A stretch of DNA of 64,000 nt from G963662605 sp963662605 (GCA_963662605.1 OY759785.1:3782001-3846000); one strand, 5' to 3'. Numbered from the stretch's first letter, positions 18,285-26,076 are shown. The notes: generated by a model from the sequence alone, not told the origin. A program made the numbers and translations.

Positions 18285-20132
18285 ATGAAAGTAACTTATA
18301 ATCCACGCATTATCAAACAATTAGGCACCGAATTAATTACTTCGGACAGTATTGCTTTGTCAGAACTAATAAAGAATTCTTATGATGCCAAAGCGAAGAA
18401 TATTCGCATTCACTTTCTGGATTCTCTGAGTGAACTAAAGCCAGGCAAGCTGCTGCACCCGATATCGAATTCAGTGCTGGGATTATTTAGTAACTTCAAG
18501 AACAAACTTATAATTATTGAAGATGATGGCCTAGGTATGGATGCCAAGACTCTTCAAAAAGGCTTCTTTGAAATTGGCACCAACATAAAACACGACAACG
18601 TAAACACTAATGATGATGCTACTCCGATTTTGGGCAACAAAGGAATTGGACGTCTTTCCGCTCAAAGATTGAGCCCCATCCTCTTCGTGGAAACCAAAGC
18701 CAGGGAAAAAGCAAAAAGCTCGGTTACAGTTGTCAAAATTGATTGGGAAAAGTTAAACACGAGTATGAACCACAATGCGGATGAATGGACGTTTAACGAT
18801 AAAAGTAACTACTCGTATACCCGCTTGTGGTTTTGGGGTAATGATACCAAACCCGTCGATTTTTCGATTTTCATGGAAGAAAGCGAAAGCAATCCTGCAG
18901 AGAAGCTTCCTGACAGCGAGAATTTCAAACTCAAAGAAGACGTTTTATCCACCCTGAATTTTATCTATTCTCCATTTGAAAAAAAACATAGCTTGTTGAA
19001 TCTGAAAGTTTTCCACAACAACAAGCCAATGGATTCAAGTATAAATATTGACAACTTATTTATTGCCGAAGCCATTCACTCTTTTAAGTTAAAAAGGGAC
19101 CCCGATTTTGAGGCTGGCAAAGATCTCATGATCGAGCTTGGACTGGAGATCAAACCATGGTTTCTACAACGCATTCACAATGGGATGATCGGCGATCGAC
19201 TTTACCAAGATTGGAAGCGGGAACCTTCTTTTTATGCCAAATTACTAAAAAAATATGCAGTTCGCTTTGCAACGAGCTTAAATGATAAAATTCCCGCCAC
19301 GGTGTTTATAAATCAAAAGGGAATTATTAGAAGAAAAAAGAATGCGGGTTTGGATGTTGACAGCAATCTTTCATGCTTAAATGACATTGCAGACATTGAG
19401 GGACGTGTCTATTCTTTCAAGCGGAACCCGAAGCTCTTACAAATGGCCTATGATTCTGCAAAAGCCGAAAAAGCAATATCAAAAAATATTAATATTGAAA
19501 ACATCAAAAACTTCCTTGATGTAAACAACGGAATTAAGCTTTATAGAAATAATTTCAGAATCGCATCTCTGGGCAACAAAGACAGTGATTGGTTGAAACT
19601 TCAACAAAAACGGACAACCGGTCAGCAATTTTACAGGTTTGAACTCGGGAATGTATTAGGTTTTGTAAGAGTAAATGATCCACGCCAAAAGTATATTTCG
19701 GAAACTAGCTCCAGGGAAGATATTCAAGACAATCCACACACAAGAGCAATTCATTTATTATTGGATTATATATTTAATGATAGATTTTACGAATTAAATA
19801 AAAATGCTGTCGAAATCTGTAAAGATATACTTGACGAGGAAAACTTAATTCCACACAATACACAGAAACAAATTTTAGAAGAAGCCAAAAAAGCAAAAGA
19901 ATTACTTGCCCATACGCAGAACAGTTTCAATGCGATATTACAAACATTCAATACTCTTAAAGAAAATATAAGTCTTGATACTCCGGACAAAGTTGATACC
20001 GTTAAACGAATAGTCCGCTCAATAGATTCCATAACCAAACCCTTTACTGATGGCATGAATAATACATACTCATCATTAAGGGCGACCGAACAAATATTGG
20101 CCATAGCTCACGAAGAAAAAAAAACGAATTGA
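18285..20132 (+). CDS. GHKL (HSP90/MORC-like) ATPase, N-terminal part of a frame-disrupted kinase-like protein
   Basis: The protein has 615 residues. The GHKL ATPase motifs are complete: SELIKNSYDAKA (Glu27, Asn31, Asp34) as N-box, IIEDDGLGM (80-85) as G1, and GNKGIGRLSAQRL (117-129) as G2. This N-box with the KNSYDA order resembles HSP90, MutL and prokaryotic MORC/paraMORC proteins more than sensor kinases. Paralogues of that group are known from restriction-modification neighbourhoods. A long middle region without recognised motifs follows, then a coiled-coil-like helix (about 540-613). The frame ends at TGA 20130 directly after an A9 tract. Removing one A joins it without a stop to the next frame, giving about 875 residues. 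The ATG at 18285 has only AAGG immediately upstream; a TATAAT at 18259-18264 is a possible -10 box. Confidence 0.8.
   Translation: MKVTYNPRIIKQLGTELITSDSIALSELIKNSYDAKAKNIRIHFLDSLSELKPGKLLHPISNSVLGLFSNFKNKLIIIEDDGLGMDAKTLQKGFFEIGTNIKHDNVNTNDDATPILGNKGIGRLSAQRLSPILFVETKAREKAKSSVTVVKIDWEKLNTSMNHNADEWTFNDKSNYSYTRLWFWGNDTKPVDFSIFMEESESNPAEKLPDSENFKLKEDVLSTLNFIYSPFEKKHSLLNLKVFHNNKPMDSSINIDNLFIAEAIHSFKLKRDPDFEAGKDLMIELGLEIKPWFLQRIHNGMIGDRLYQDWKREPSFYAKLLKKYAVRFATSLNDKIPATVFINQKGIIRRKKNAGLDVDSNLSCLNDIADIEGRVYSFKRNPKLLQMAYDSAKAEKAISKNINIENIKNFLDVNNGIKLYRNNFRIASLGNKDSDWLKLQQKRTTGQQFYRFELGNVLGFVRVNDPRQKYISETSSREDIQDNPHTRAIHLLLDYIFNDRFYELNKNAVEICKDILDEENLIPHNTQKQILEEAKKAKELLAHTQNSFNAILQTFNTLKENISLDTPDKVDTVKRIVRSIDSITKPFTDGMNNTYSSLRATEQILAIAHEEKKTN
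20116..20124 (+). other. A9 homopolymer at the frame break between the two kinase halves
   Basis: Nine A residues follow GAAG. In the upstream frame the reading is GAA AAA AAA ACG AAT TGA. Loss of one A gives AAA CGA ATT GAG and continues into the downstream frame as RIEVETYNNYKLMANGLITE, which keeps a helical, kinase-like sequence. It may be a genuine phase-variable tract, a transcriptional-slippage site or a sequencing error. Confidence 0.75.
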
Positions 20133-20160
20133 GGTTGAAACATATAACAACTACAAATTG

Positions 20161-20913
20161 ATGGCTAACGGCTTAATTACAGAAACGATAACCCACGAAC
20201 TACACTCGCTTGTTTCTGAGGCGGATCGAGGCAAGGAATACGAGACATATATAGAGGCAATTAAGAACTACCTCTTTGAAAACAAGAGATTTGATCTCAA
20301 TAAGGATTATCTATTACCGATTAGAAAAAGGTTGGATAATGTAACCGCAAAGATGCTTGATATCCGGCGATTTTATGACTTCATTGAAAAAACCTTCGTT
20401 TATAGTGGCAAAGCAGACGAGTTAGAGAAACAGAATCTCAAGCTATTTCTTGATAACTTTCTTGAAAGATATAGCACAAGGTTAAAAAAGCTTGATATCG
20501 AGGCAAAATATAACGATACAGATTTTGACTTTTTAGTCCCCCGTGGTGCATTGATGCATGTCTTTTACAATTTGCTGGACAACTCTTTATATTGGATTGA
20601 AGAAAGACAAATTAAAGGGAGATACGATAAATCTCTATCGAGGACATTACCCGAGGAAATCTGTGTTGAAGTCAAGAAGCCAAACATAATTCGCTATTTT
20701 GATTCAGGCACTGGGGTTTTAGATAAATTTCAATATACTCTTTTTCAGCCCATGGTTTCTGGCAAACAAAACGGTCGTGGGATGGGTATGTATATTGTAA
20801 AAAAATTCTTGGAGTCTTTTGATGCCACAATTTCCCTTATGGACGACCGGAACAATTATGGGAATCGTTATATTTTTGAAATAATATTTAGTTCAGAAAA
20901 CCCGGGGGAATAA
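20161..20913 (+). CDS. Histidine-kinase-like C-terminal half (H-box and HATPase), probably part of the upstream gene
   Basis: The protein has 250 residues if read from the ATG at 20161 (TTG at 20158 is also possible), but neither start has a Shine-Dalgarno site. The open frame extends upstream to the A9 tract with good helical sequence. It begins with an H-box-like ITETITHELHSL, whose His is encoded at 20194-20196. The ATPase motifs are complete: MHVFYNLLDNSLYWIEER (N-box), YFDSGTGVLDKF (G1) and GRGMGMYIVKKFLES (G2). This is a sensor-kinase catalytic core with a plausible phospho-acceptor. Joined to the upstream frame it would give one protein with two GHKL ATPase domains. The stop precedes the next gene by one base. 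Confidence 0.78.
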   Translation: MANGLITETITHELHSLVSEADRGKEYETYIEAIKNYLFENKRFDLNKDYLLPIRKRLDNVTAKMLDIRRFYDFIEKTFVYSGKADELEKQNLKLFLDNFLERYSTRLKKLDIEAKYNDTDFDFLVPRGALMHVFYNLLDNSLYWIEERQIKGRYDKSLSRTLPEEICVEVKKPNIIRYFDSGTGVLDKFQYTLFQPMVSGKQNGRGMGMYIVKKFLESFDATISLMDDRNNYGNRYIFEIIFSSENPGE

Positions 20914-20914
20914 A

Positions 20915-22729
20915 ATGGATGAGTTTGATAAAATCATTAACACGCTAGGCACCTCATTTGTAATTTTTATTGAAAATGATTTTCGAACAACAGACAGTGG
21001 TGATATTGCCATTTCGAAATTTGCAGTGTTATCACCCAACAACAAAATTTTGTTGTTGAAATTACTTGGATATAAGAACAAAAACGAAGCGTTAAGTTTA
21101 CTAAAAGGCTTTCAAAGTGAATTTGACCAGCTTAATCACAACAATGAAGAATTAAACTCACTACTGCCATTTGGTGAGGTACGCACTTACCTTGCCAACG
21201 TAACAGCCCAAAACAGTTTATTCAATATCTTAGATTCATTTCAAGAAGTTTTTAATGCTGATTCCGATCTGAAAAGCATTTTTATGCTATGCGGGATTTT
21301 TGAAATAAATAGCAGAATCTATGATGGAGTAATTGATAGAATATATACAAATGAAATAGAAGCAACGTTCCTTTTTTATGATAATTTCGTTCCCGCCAAC
21401 ATTGATGAGCTGGAAAATATTTTTTTACTTGTGGGCATGCCCTCTAATTATAATATAATAGCCATCATCGACAATAAACTGGGCAATGGCGACGATCACG
21501 GAATAAAAATCGCCCAAGATATTTTACCTCGATTATCTAACCATAACCTCAATTCTTATTATAATATCATTTTCACATCTACTTCAACAAATGACCCCAA
21601 TATATTTGAGGACAAGAATTATTTGGTCGTTAGTAAAAGTGGAGGCGACATCATAGGCGATATCTGCAATAACATTGCCTTTTTAGCTTATTCTCGGATA
21701 TTACAATATTTCCATAAGCAGATGAGTGAATCGCTCAACAGAGCAAAAACCTTAGTCGGCTCTAACAAAAAGAATCTGTTTTATTTTTTGGATAAATCCT
21801 GTTCCGAGGGAATTCCTCCATTTGAAGCTATTAAGATCTGGTATGACAACATTATTAATTCGAATATTGACGACGCCATTTTAAATTCCGCCCAAACCGA
21901 TAATATATTCACGTCTGTGTTTAGTCTAACAAAAATACTAAGTAAAAATTTCGCTGAAGATAGTTCTGTAGCAGATGCTGAATTTCAAAAAAATGCGGTT
22001 CATATAAACACGAGCGAAATGTTTGATTATTCGATAAACGCAAAGCTTTCTCCAATTGCCCCTGGTGATATTTTCTTGATAAATAATAAATTATTCATGT
22101 TGATTGGCCAGAATTGCGACATTATACTTCGTCCCAAAAACGCCTTAAGAAATAGCAAAATTGCTGAAGTGGTCGGCGCAAGTTTTTTAAAAAAGGACGC
22201 CATTCTCCAGTGCCTCAAGAAACAAGGCTACAACAAAAAAGAAATTTCTAAACAAGCCAAAATGAAGGTGCTTCCATTGCCTAACGATGTAATTGCCTTG
22301 AATAATTTCAAATACCCACATGATGAGATTGGGTACCTTGAATTATCGTTTCGAACCAAGAATACTTGGCACTACGATTATACTTTATTTGATTTAAGCA
22401 TGTACAATCTTGAAGGTAAATGTGAAATTCTCAAAGGTGGACTTCCCAATGATTTAAAGCGATACTTTGGTACGACACTCACTTCACATTATGAAAAAAT
22501 TAGTGCATATTTATATTCTGTATTGGATGATTCAGTAAACTTAAAAAATTTTAACATATTTTCGGATTTTCCATTGAATACCACAGACATTGGTGATAAA
22601 ATTACATTCCCAGCCCAGCGAATTTGTCGGCTCAGAAAAAACTATACTCACTACGTGCATCAAAAATATTGGGGCTACCGCGGTCGAATTGATCTAAACA
22701 CTCATAATCTGCTGTACTCAGATGAATAG
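20915..22729 (+). CDS. Receiver-like signalling protein with unknown C-terminal domain
   Basis: This is a 604-residue soluble protein of no family I can name. Features of a response-regulator receiver are scattered over residues 14-245. FVIFIEND (Glu20, Asp22) serves as the acidic pair, followed by an unusually long insertion. IIAIIDNKLGNGDDHGIKIA places Asp186 as candidate phospho-acceptor. IIFTSTS (221-224) supplies the Thr/Ser and YLVVSKSGG the Lys241. The C-terminal 350 residues include a beta-rich stretch (PGDIFLINNKLFMLIGQNCD, about 380-400) and no visible nuclease or helicase signature. It directly follows the kinase (one base gap) and overlaps the methyltransferase by 8 bases, so all are translationally coupled. 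A receiver partner of the upstream kinase is the natural inference. Confidence 0.6.
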   Translation: MDEFDKIINTLGTSFVIFIENDFRTTDSGDIAISKFAVLSPNNKILLLKLLGYKNKNEALSLLKGFQSEFDQLNHNNEELNSLLPFGEVRTYLANVTAQNSLFNILDSFQEVFNADSDLKSIFMLCGIFEINSRIYDGVIDRIYTNEIEATFLFYDNFVPANIDELENIFLLVGMPSNYNIIAIIDNKLGNGDDHGIKIAQDILPRLSNHNLNSYYNIIFTSTSTNDPNIFEDKNYLVVSKSGGDIIGDICNNIAFLAYSRILQYFHKQMSESLNRAKTLVGSNKKNLFYFLDKSCSEGIPPFEAIKIWYDNIINSNIDDAILNSAQTDNIFTSVFSLTKILSKNFAEDSSVADAEFQKNAVHINTSEMFDYSINAKLSPIAPGDIFLINNKLFMLIGQNCDIILRPKNALRNSKIAEVVGASFLKKDAILQCLKKQGYNKKEISKQAKMKVLPLPNDVIALNNFKYPHDEIGYLELSFRTKNTWHYDYTLFDLSMYNLEGKCEILKGGLPNDLKRYFGTTLTSHYEKISAYLYSVLDDSVNLKNFNIFSDFPLNTTDIGDKITFPAQRICRLRKNYTHYVHQKYWGYRGRIDLNTHNLLYSDE

Positions 22730-23891
22730 TCTAGCTAACACACAAATTTTCAATATTTTATCCTTATTCACAGGCGGTGGCTTTCTCGATATTGGGTTCA
22801 TTAATAATGGCTTCCAAATTCAAGAAGCTGTAGAAGTAAATACTGAGTTCATTCATGCCCACAACCAAGCCATGGATGGTTATTTCAAGCGTTCAAATAA
22901 TCAATATATTAAGAAAAAACTAGTTACATTTTGTAAGATCGAATCTCCAATTGATGCTTCAGATTTCGATTCCGTAAGGGCTATCGTAAAGAAGAATAAA
23001 AATATTACAGGCATTATAGGCGGCCCACCATGCCAGGACTTTTCTACTGGCGGTAAAAATGCAGGAGCTAGTGGAAACAGAGGAAAGCTTCTCTTTAGTT
23101 ATTGCGAATTTGTAAGCCAGGCGAAACCCTTGTTTATATTTTTTGAGAATGTTGGTGGTTTAATTACGACAAAGGTTCACAAAAATGAAGGTTTTGATAA
23201 GCTAACTGAGAATCTTAAAGCCGCAGGCTATTTTTTGTGGTATGATATATTGAATTCTTTGGAATATGGTATACCACAGGACAGACCCCGTGTTGTACTC
23301 GTGGGTTTTAGGAAAGATCTGGTTGAGACTTTGATTAAGAATGGTTTTTCAACAAAAACGGGCTATGTGTCTACCGCCCCGATGGTTTTTAATTGGCCAC
23401 AGAAAAAATATCCAGGAATTAAGAACGAAGAATGGCCTCATAAATGGCCTTTTCAATCTAAAATTACAACTGCCAATATCGAGAAGCTATTAAATAAATA
23501 TCCCGAAGTCACTGTCTCCCATGCTTTTAAAAACTTGACTGATAAAAGTCCAAATCAGGCAGAATATTTTAATCCTTACTCTGAGCGTTTTAATCTCATA
23601 GAAGAAGGCGATACAAACAGAAAATCATTTAAACGATTACATCGTTACAGATATAGTCCTACAGTTGCATATGGAAACAATGAAGTGCATCTTCACCCAA
23701 CAGAACCCCGCCGCTTGACTGTCCGTGAAGCACTCAGGTTACAAAGCGTCCCCGATACCTATATCCTGCCTCCCGACATGACTTTGACAGCTAAATACAA
23801 ATTAATCAGCAATGGCGTTCCGGTTAAGAAGGCCGAATTGGTAGCTAAGGAAATCCGGCGGACACTAATTAACTATTTTAATTTAAAATAG
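22722..23891 (+). CDS. dcm: DNA (cytosine-5-)-methyltransferase
   Basis: The protein has 389 residues with all main C5-methylase motifs in order: LSLFTGGGFLDIGF (I, SAM binding), GGPPCQDFSTGGKN (IV, catalytic Cys), FFENVGG (VI), IPQDRPRVVLVGF (VIII), RRLTVREALRLQSVPD (IX) and ISNGVPVKKAELVAKEI (X). The target-recognition region between VIII and IX (about 205-320) is of ordinary size; the target sequence cannot be predicted. The ATG lies inside the last codons of the previous gene, so translation is coupled. No classical type II restriction endonuclease gene follows; the only nuclease is the Vsr-like protein. The family match is certain, but its role as defence or regulation is inferred. Confidence 0.95.
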   Translation: MNSLANTQIFNILSLFTGGGFLDIGFINNGFQIQEAVEVNTEFIHAHNQAMDGYFKRSNNQYIKKKLVTFCKIESPIDASDFDSVRAIVKKNKNITGIIGGPPCQDFSTGGKNAGASGNRGKLLFSYCEFVSQAKPLFIFFENVGGLITTKVHKNEGFDKLTENLKAAGYFLWYDILNSLEYGIPQDRPRVVLVGFRKDLVETLIKNGFSTKTGYVSTAPMVFNWPQKKYPGIKNEEWPHKWPFQSKITTANIEKLLNKYPEVTVSHAFKNLTDKSPNQAEYFNPYSERFNLIEEGDTNRKSFKRLHRYRYSPTVAYGNNEVHLHPTEPRRLTVREALRLQSVPDTYILPPDMTLTAKYKLISNGVPVKKAELVAKEIRRTLINYFNLK

Positions 23892-23896
23892 TTAAT

Positions 23897-24301
23897 ATGG
23901 ACATCTGGAATAAGAAGAAAAGAAGTGACGTAATGTCGAAAAATACGAAACCGGAAATCATAGTTAGAAGGGCGCTACATAAAGCCGGATTCCGGTTTCG
24001 ACTACACAAAAAAGACCTACCCGGAAAACCCGATATTGTTCTCCTAAAATATAAAGCAGCTATTTTCATTAATGGCTGTTTTTGGCATTTACACAAGAAA
24101 TGCCGCGAGGGCAGGATTCCATCTACTAATTCAGCCTTCTGGAGAACTAAACTCGAAAAAAATGTTTTACGGGATAAATCTGCAAGAACAACACTCAGGA
24201 AAAATGGCTGGCGTGTTTATACTTTATGGGAATGTGAAATTGAGAAAAAACCAGAAAAATCATTGAGCTCATTGTTCACTTTTTTACGTTCAAATGTTTA
24301 G
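23897..24301 (+). CDS. vsr: Very short patch repair (Vsr) endonuclease
   Basis: The protein has 134 residues, the usual length. The N-terminal RSDVMSKNTKPEIIVRRALH and the core FRLHKKDLPGKPDIVLLKYK carry the catalytic Asp in PDIVL. FINGCFWHLHKKC provides the His and zinc-ligand motif. LEKNVLRDKSARTTLRKNGW and VYTLWECEIEKK complete the family pattern. Classical Vsr nicks at T:G mismatches that arise from 5-methylcytosine deamination, and its genes regularly accompany dcm, as here (5-base gap). With no separate restriction enzyme in the island, it might instead serve as the nuclease of the system. It is the last gene before the right direct repeat. Confidence 0.93.
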   Translation: MDIWNKKKRSDVMSKNTKPEIIVRRALHKAGFRFRLHKKDLPGKPDIVLLKYKAAIFINGCFWHLHKKCREGRIPSTNSAFWRTKLEKNVLRDKSARTTLRKNGWRVYTLWECEIEKKPEKSLSSLFTFLRSNV

Positions 24302-24339
24302 CTCCAAAGCTCAGTCGCATCAAGAATAACATAAATTTT

Positions 24340-24371
24340 AAGCGGCTCGATTGGTTTGTAGACAAAGAAGC
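24340..24371 (+). repeat. Right 32-bp direct repeat (attR-like)
   Basis: Exact copy of 18131-18162, 38 bases after the vsr stop. The sequence to its left (ATAACATAAATTTT) is unrelated to pgl; the sequence to its right continues a pgl-like reading frame. Confidence 0.9.
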
Positions 24372-24390
24372 CGCTAACGGTAATTTTTAG
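24340..24390 (+). pseudogene. pgl: Displaced native 3' end of pgl
   Basis: In the pgl reading frame this reads KRLDWFVDKEAANGNF followed by TAG at 24388-24390. The first 10 codons and part of the 11th are identical to the intact gene. The tail then differs and matches the family's WxxDxxAA ending better than the present pgl C-terminus. It has no start of its own and is read as the original pgl tail cut off by the island. Confidence 0.75.
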
Positions 24391-24708
24391 CAAGAGCATT
24401 TCGCTATCAACCTAATAAAGCAGCGACCCCTTGCGCTTTCTTTGGGCATTTCACCACTATTAAGTTTTTAACAAAATATTTTTTGTTAAATCATTTGACA
24501 AAATAAGTTTTGTCAAATTGATGAAACTGAACAGTTAAATATTGATTATGGTTAATAAGTAAGTGACTAATTGAAAAAGGCTGTCTCAAAATTTCTTCTA
24601 TAAAAATATTCTGCGGAAATCTGTGCCTGCCCGCCGCAGGCGCGGTTATCAGCGTCATCCGCGGGCTATTTACAACTTGTACGACAGTCACTTCCATTAA
24701 TAATAGCT
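24391..24708. other. Gene-free interval between island and MATE gene
   Basis: No coding frame is supported. It holds the tandem dyads at 24467-24517, an isolated GGCTGTCTCAAAA (24579-24591) resembling the end of an insertion sequence without a partner, and a small hairpin GCCTGC/GCAGGC at 24625-24641 within a repeat-like stretch downstream of the MATE gene. Confidence 0.5.
24467..24517. repeat. Tandem pair of perfect dyads with matched base change
   Basis: TTTAACAAAA/TTTTGTTAAA (24467-24490, loop TATT) and TTTGACAAAA/TTTTGTCAAA (24494-24517, loop TAAG) are 3 bases apart. The two dyads differ by A versus G in the left arm with the compensating T versus C in the right arm. They could be paired operators or a double hairpin. 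Confidence 0.6.
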
Positions 24709-26076
24709 TTATTCTACTGCGATCATTTCATTTGCTGTTTGCATTGCGTTGAGGCGTTTGCGTTCGAAGTAGAGCAATGAAAGCGTCAGAAGTCCCGCGG
24801 CGGTATCTGTCACGGGCTGAACCAACCACGCGCCGTCGAGATTAAAAAATCTCGGCAGAATAAATACCAACGGGACAACAAGCAATATCTGCTTCGTTAA
24901 TGTAAGAGTAATCGCCTGTTTCGGTTTTCCTACCGCCTGAAAATATGCCCAACTGACAAATTGAAATCCGCTGAGCGGCAGCACCATCATCGAAATGACT
25001 AACGCGTGAACGCCCAACGCCGCGAGCTTTTCATCATTCGCGATAAACAGATGAACGATGCCGGAACTGAATATCATGATCAACGCGAAACCGACTGTGC
25101 ATATAGTCGTTGCAACGATAACGCCCTTTTTAAATGTCTCCTTAACCCTTGCAATATCTTTTGCGCCGTAGTTATATCCGATGATCGGCTGAATTCCCTG
25201 ATTCAATCCGAATATCGGCATTGTCAGAAGCATCGAGATTCCCATACCGATACTGAATATGGCTATTGCAGAACTTCCACCATATTGCAGCAGCGTGCGG
25301 TTATAAACAAAAAGTATAACACTACCAGCGACTTGTGTTACCAGCGGAGATATGCCGATTGAAATAATTTTCGACATAACCGGCTTATCAAACGCGAAGC
25401 CGCGCAGCTTCAAATGGCTCCTCTTACTCATAAAATACTGTATAACGATGACCGCGCTGACTAACTGTGAAATAACCGTCGCTAATGCCGAGCCTTTTAT
25501 GCCAAGATGGAATACCATGATAAACAGCGGATTCAAAATGATATTCAATATTCCGCTTATCAGCATGGAATACAACGCCATTTTCGGATTGCCTTCCGCA
25601 CGGATGGAACTGTTCAACGCAAAGGGTATAAATTGCAATGGTATCGCCGGTAAAACTATCGAGAGATACTGAACCGCGTAATCATGCGATGCCCCGACTC
25701 CACCGAACAGTGTTACCAACGGCGACATAAAAGCATACAACACGGCACCGAGCATCATTGATATAATCAGGCTCAATGTAATTGCATTACCCAGAATTTT
25801 ATTCGCGCCATCATAATCCTTCTCGCCGAGTTTAATGGACAATACCGAAACCGTACCCATTCCGACTAACTGGGCAAATCCAATTATGACGACAGTTAAT
25901 GGAAAAGACACAGCGATACCTGATAATGCCATGCTGCCGACGCCTCGTCCTACAAAAATTCTGTCTATCACGTTATATGATGCCATAACAAGCATACCGA
26001 TAATTGCCGGTATTGAATAGCTTGCTATTAATTTATTTATTTTCTCCTGCCCGAGTGCATTAATATTCGAGGTCAT
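24709..26076 (-). CDS. MATE family efflux transporter
   Basis: The protein has 455 residues and twelve hydrophobic segments arranged as two bundles. MATE signatures include SIPAIIGMLVMASYNVIDRI in TM1, GSMALSGIAVSFPLTVV, and in the second half GLNQGIQPIIGYNYGA, a typical loop. Members export cationic drugs or metabolites by Na+ or H+ antiport; the substrate is unknown. It is transcribed towards the island and is the first ordinary gene after it. The start ATG at 26076 gives the standard short N-terminus before TM1. Confidence 0.92.
   Translation of the reverse strand: MTSNINALGQEKINKLIASYSIPAIIGMLVMASYNVIDRIFVGRGVGSMALSGIAVSFPLTVVIIGFAQLVGMGTVSVLSIKLGEKDYDGANKILGNAITLSLIISMMLGAVLYAFMSPLVTLFGGVGASHDYAVQYLSIVLPAIPLQFIPFALNSSIRAEGNPKMALYSMLISGILNIILNPLFIMVFHLGIKGSALATVISQLVSAVIVIQYFMSKRSHLKLRGFAFDKPVMSKIISIGISPLVTQVAGSVILFVYNRTLLQYGGSSAIAIFSIGMGISMLLTMPIFGLNQGIQPIIGYNYGAKDIARVKETFKKGVIVATTICTVGFALIMIFSSGIVHLFIANDEKLAALGVHALVISMMVLPLSGFQFVSWAYFQAVGKPKQAITLTLTKQILLVVPLVFILPRFFNLDGAWLVQPVTDTAAGLLTLSLLYFERKRLNAMQTANEMIAVE

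Larger units (their letters stand above)
18163..24371. mobile_element. Integrase-less accessory island (GHKL kinase, receiver-like protein, Dcm, Vsr)
   Basis: The region between the two 32-bp direct repeats holds five co-directional reading frames and no housekeeping gene. It appears visibly more AT-rich than pgl upstream. The right repeat continues into the apparent native pgl tail, which makes the insertion point explicit. No integrase, recombinase, transposase or replication gene is present. It is interpreted as a mobile defence or restriction module. Long target duplications around restriction-modification gene complexes are a known pattern, and integration at gene 3' ends is typical of site-specific recombinases acting in trans. 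Confidence 0.8.

Noticed and set aside
20116..20132. Programmed -1 ribosomal frameshift at the A tract
   Set aside because: A -1 shift moves to the wrong frame. The downstream half lies in the +1 frame, so -1 slippage cannot join the two halves.
18163..24371. Assignment of the island to DISARM, BREX or Detocs
   Set aside because: No DrmA/DrmB/DrmC, Pgl/BrxC-type or phosphatase/PNP effector genes are visible; only the methylase or a kinase/receiver idea is shared.
24579..24591. Insertion-sequence end GGCTGTCTCAAAA
   Set aside because: No matching inverted end and no transposase frame is found in the window; at most a remnant.
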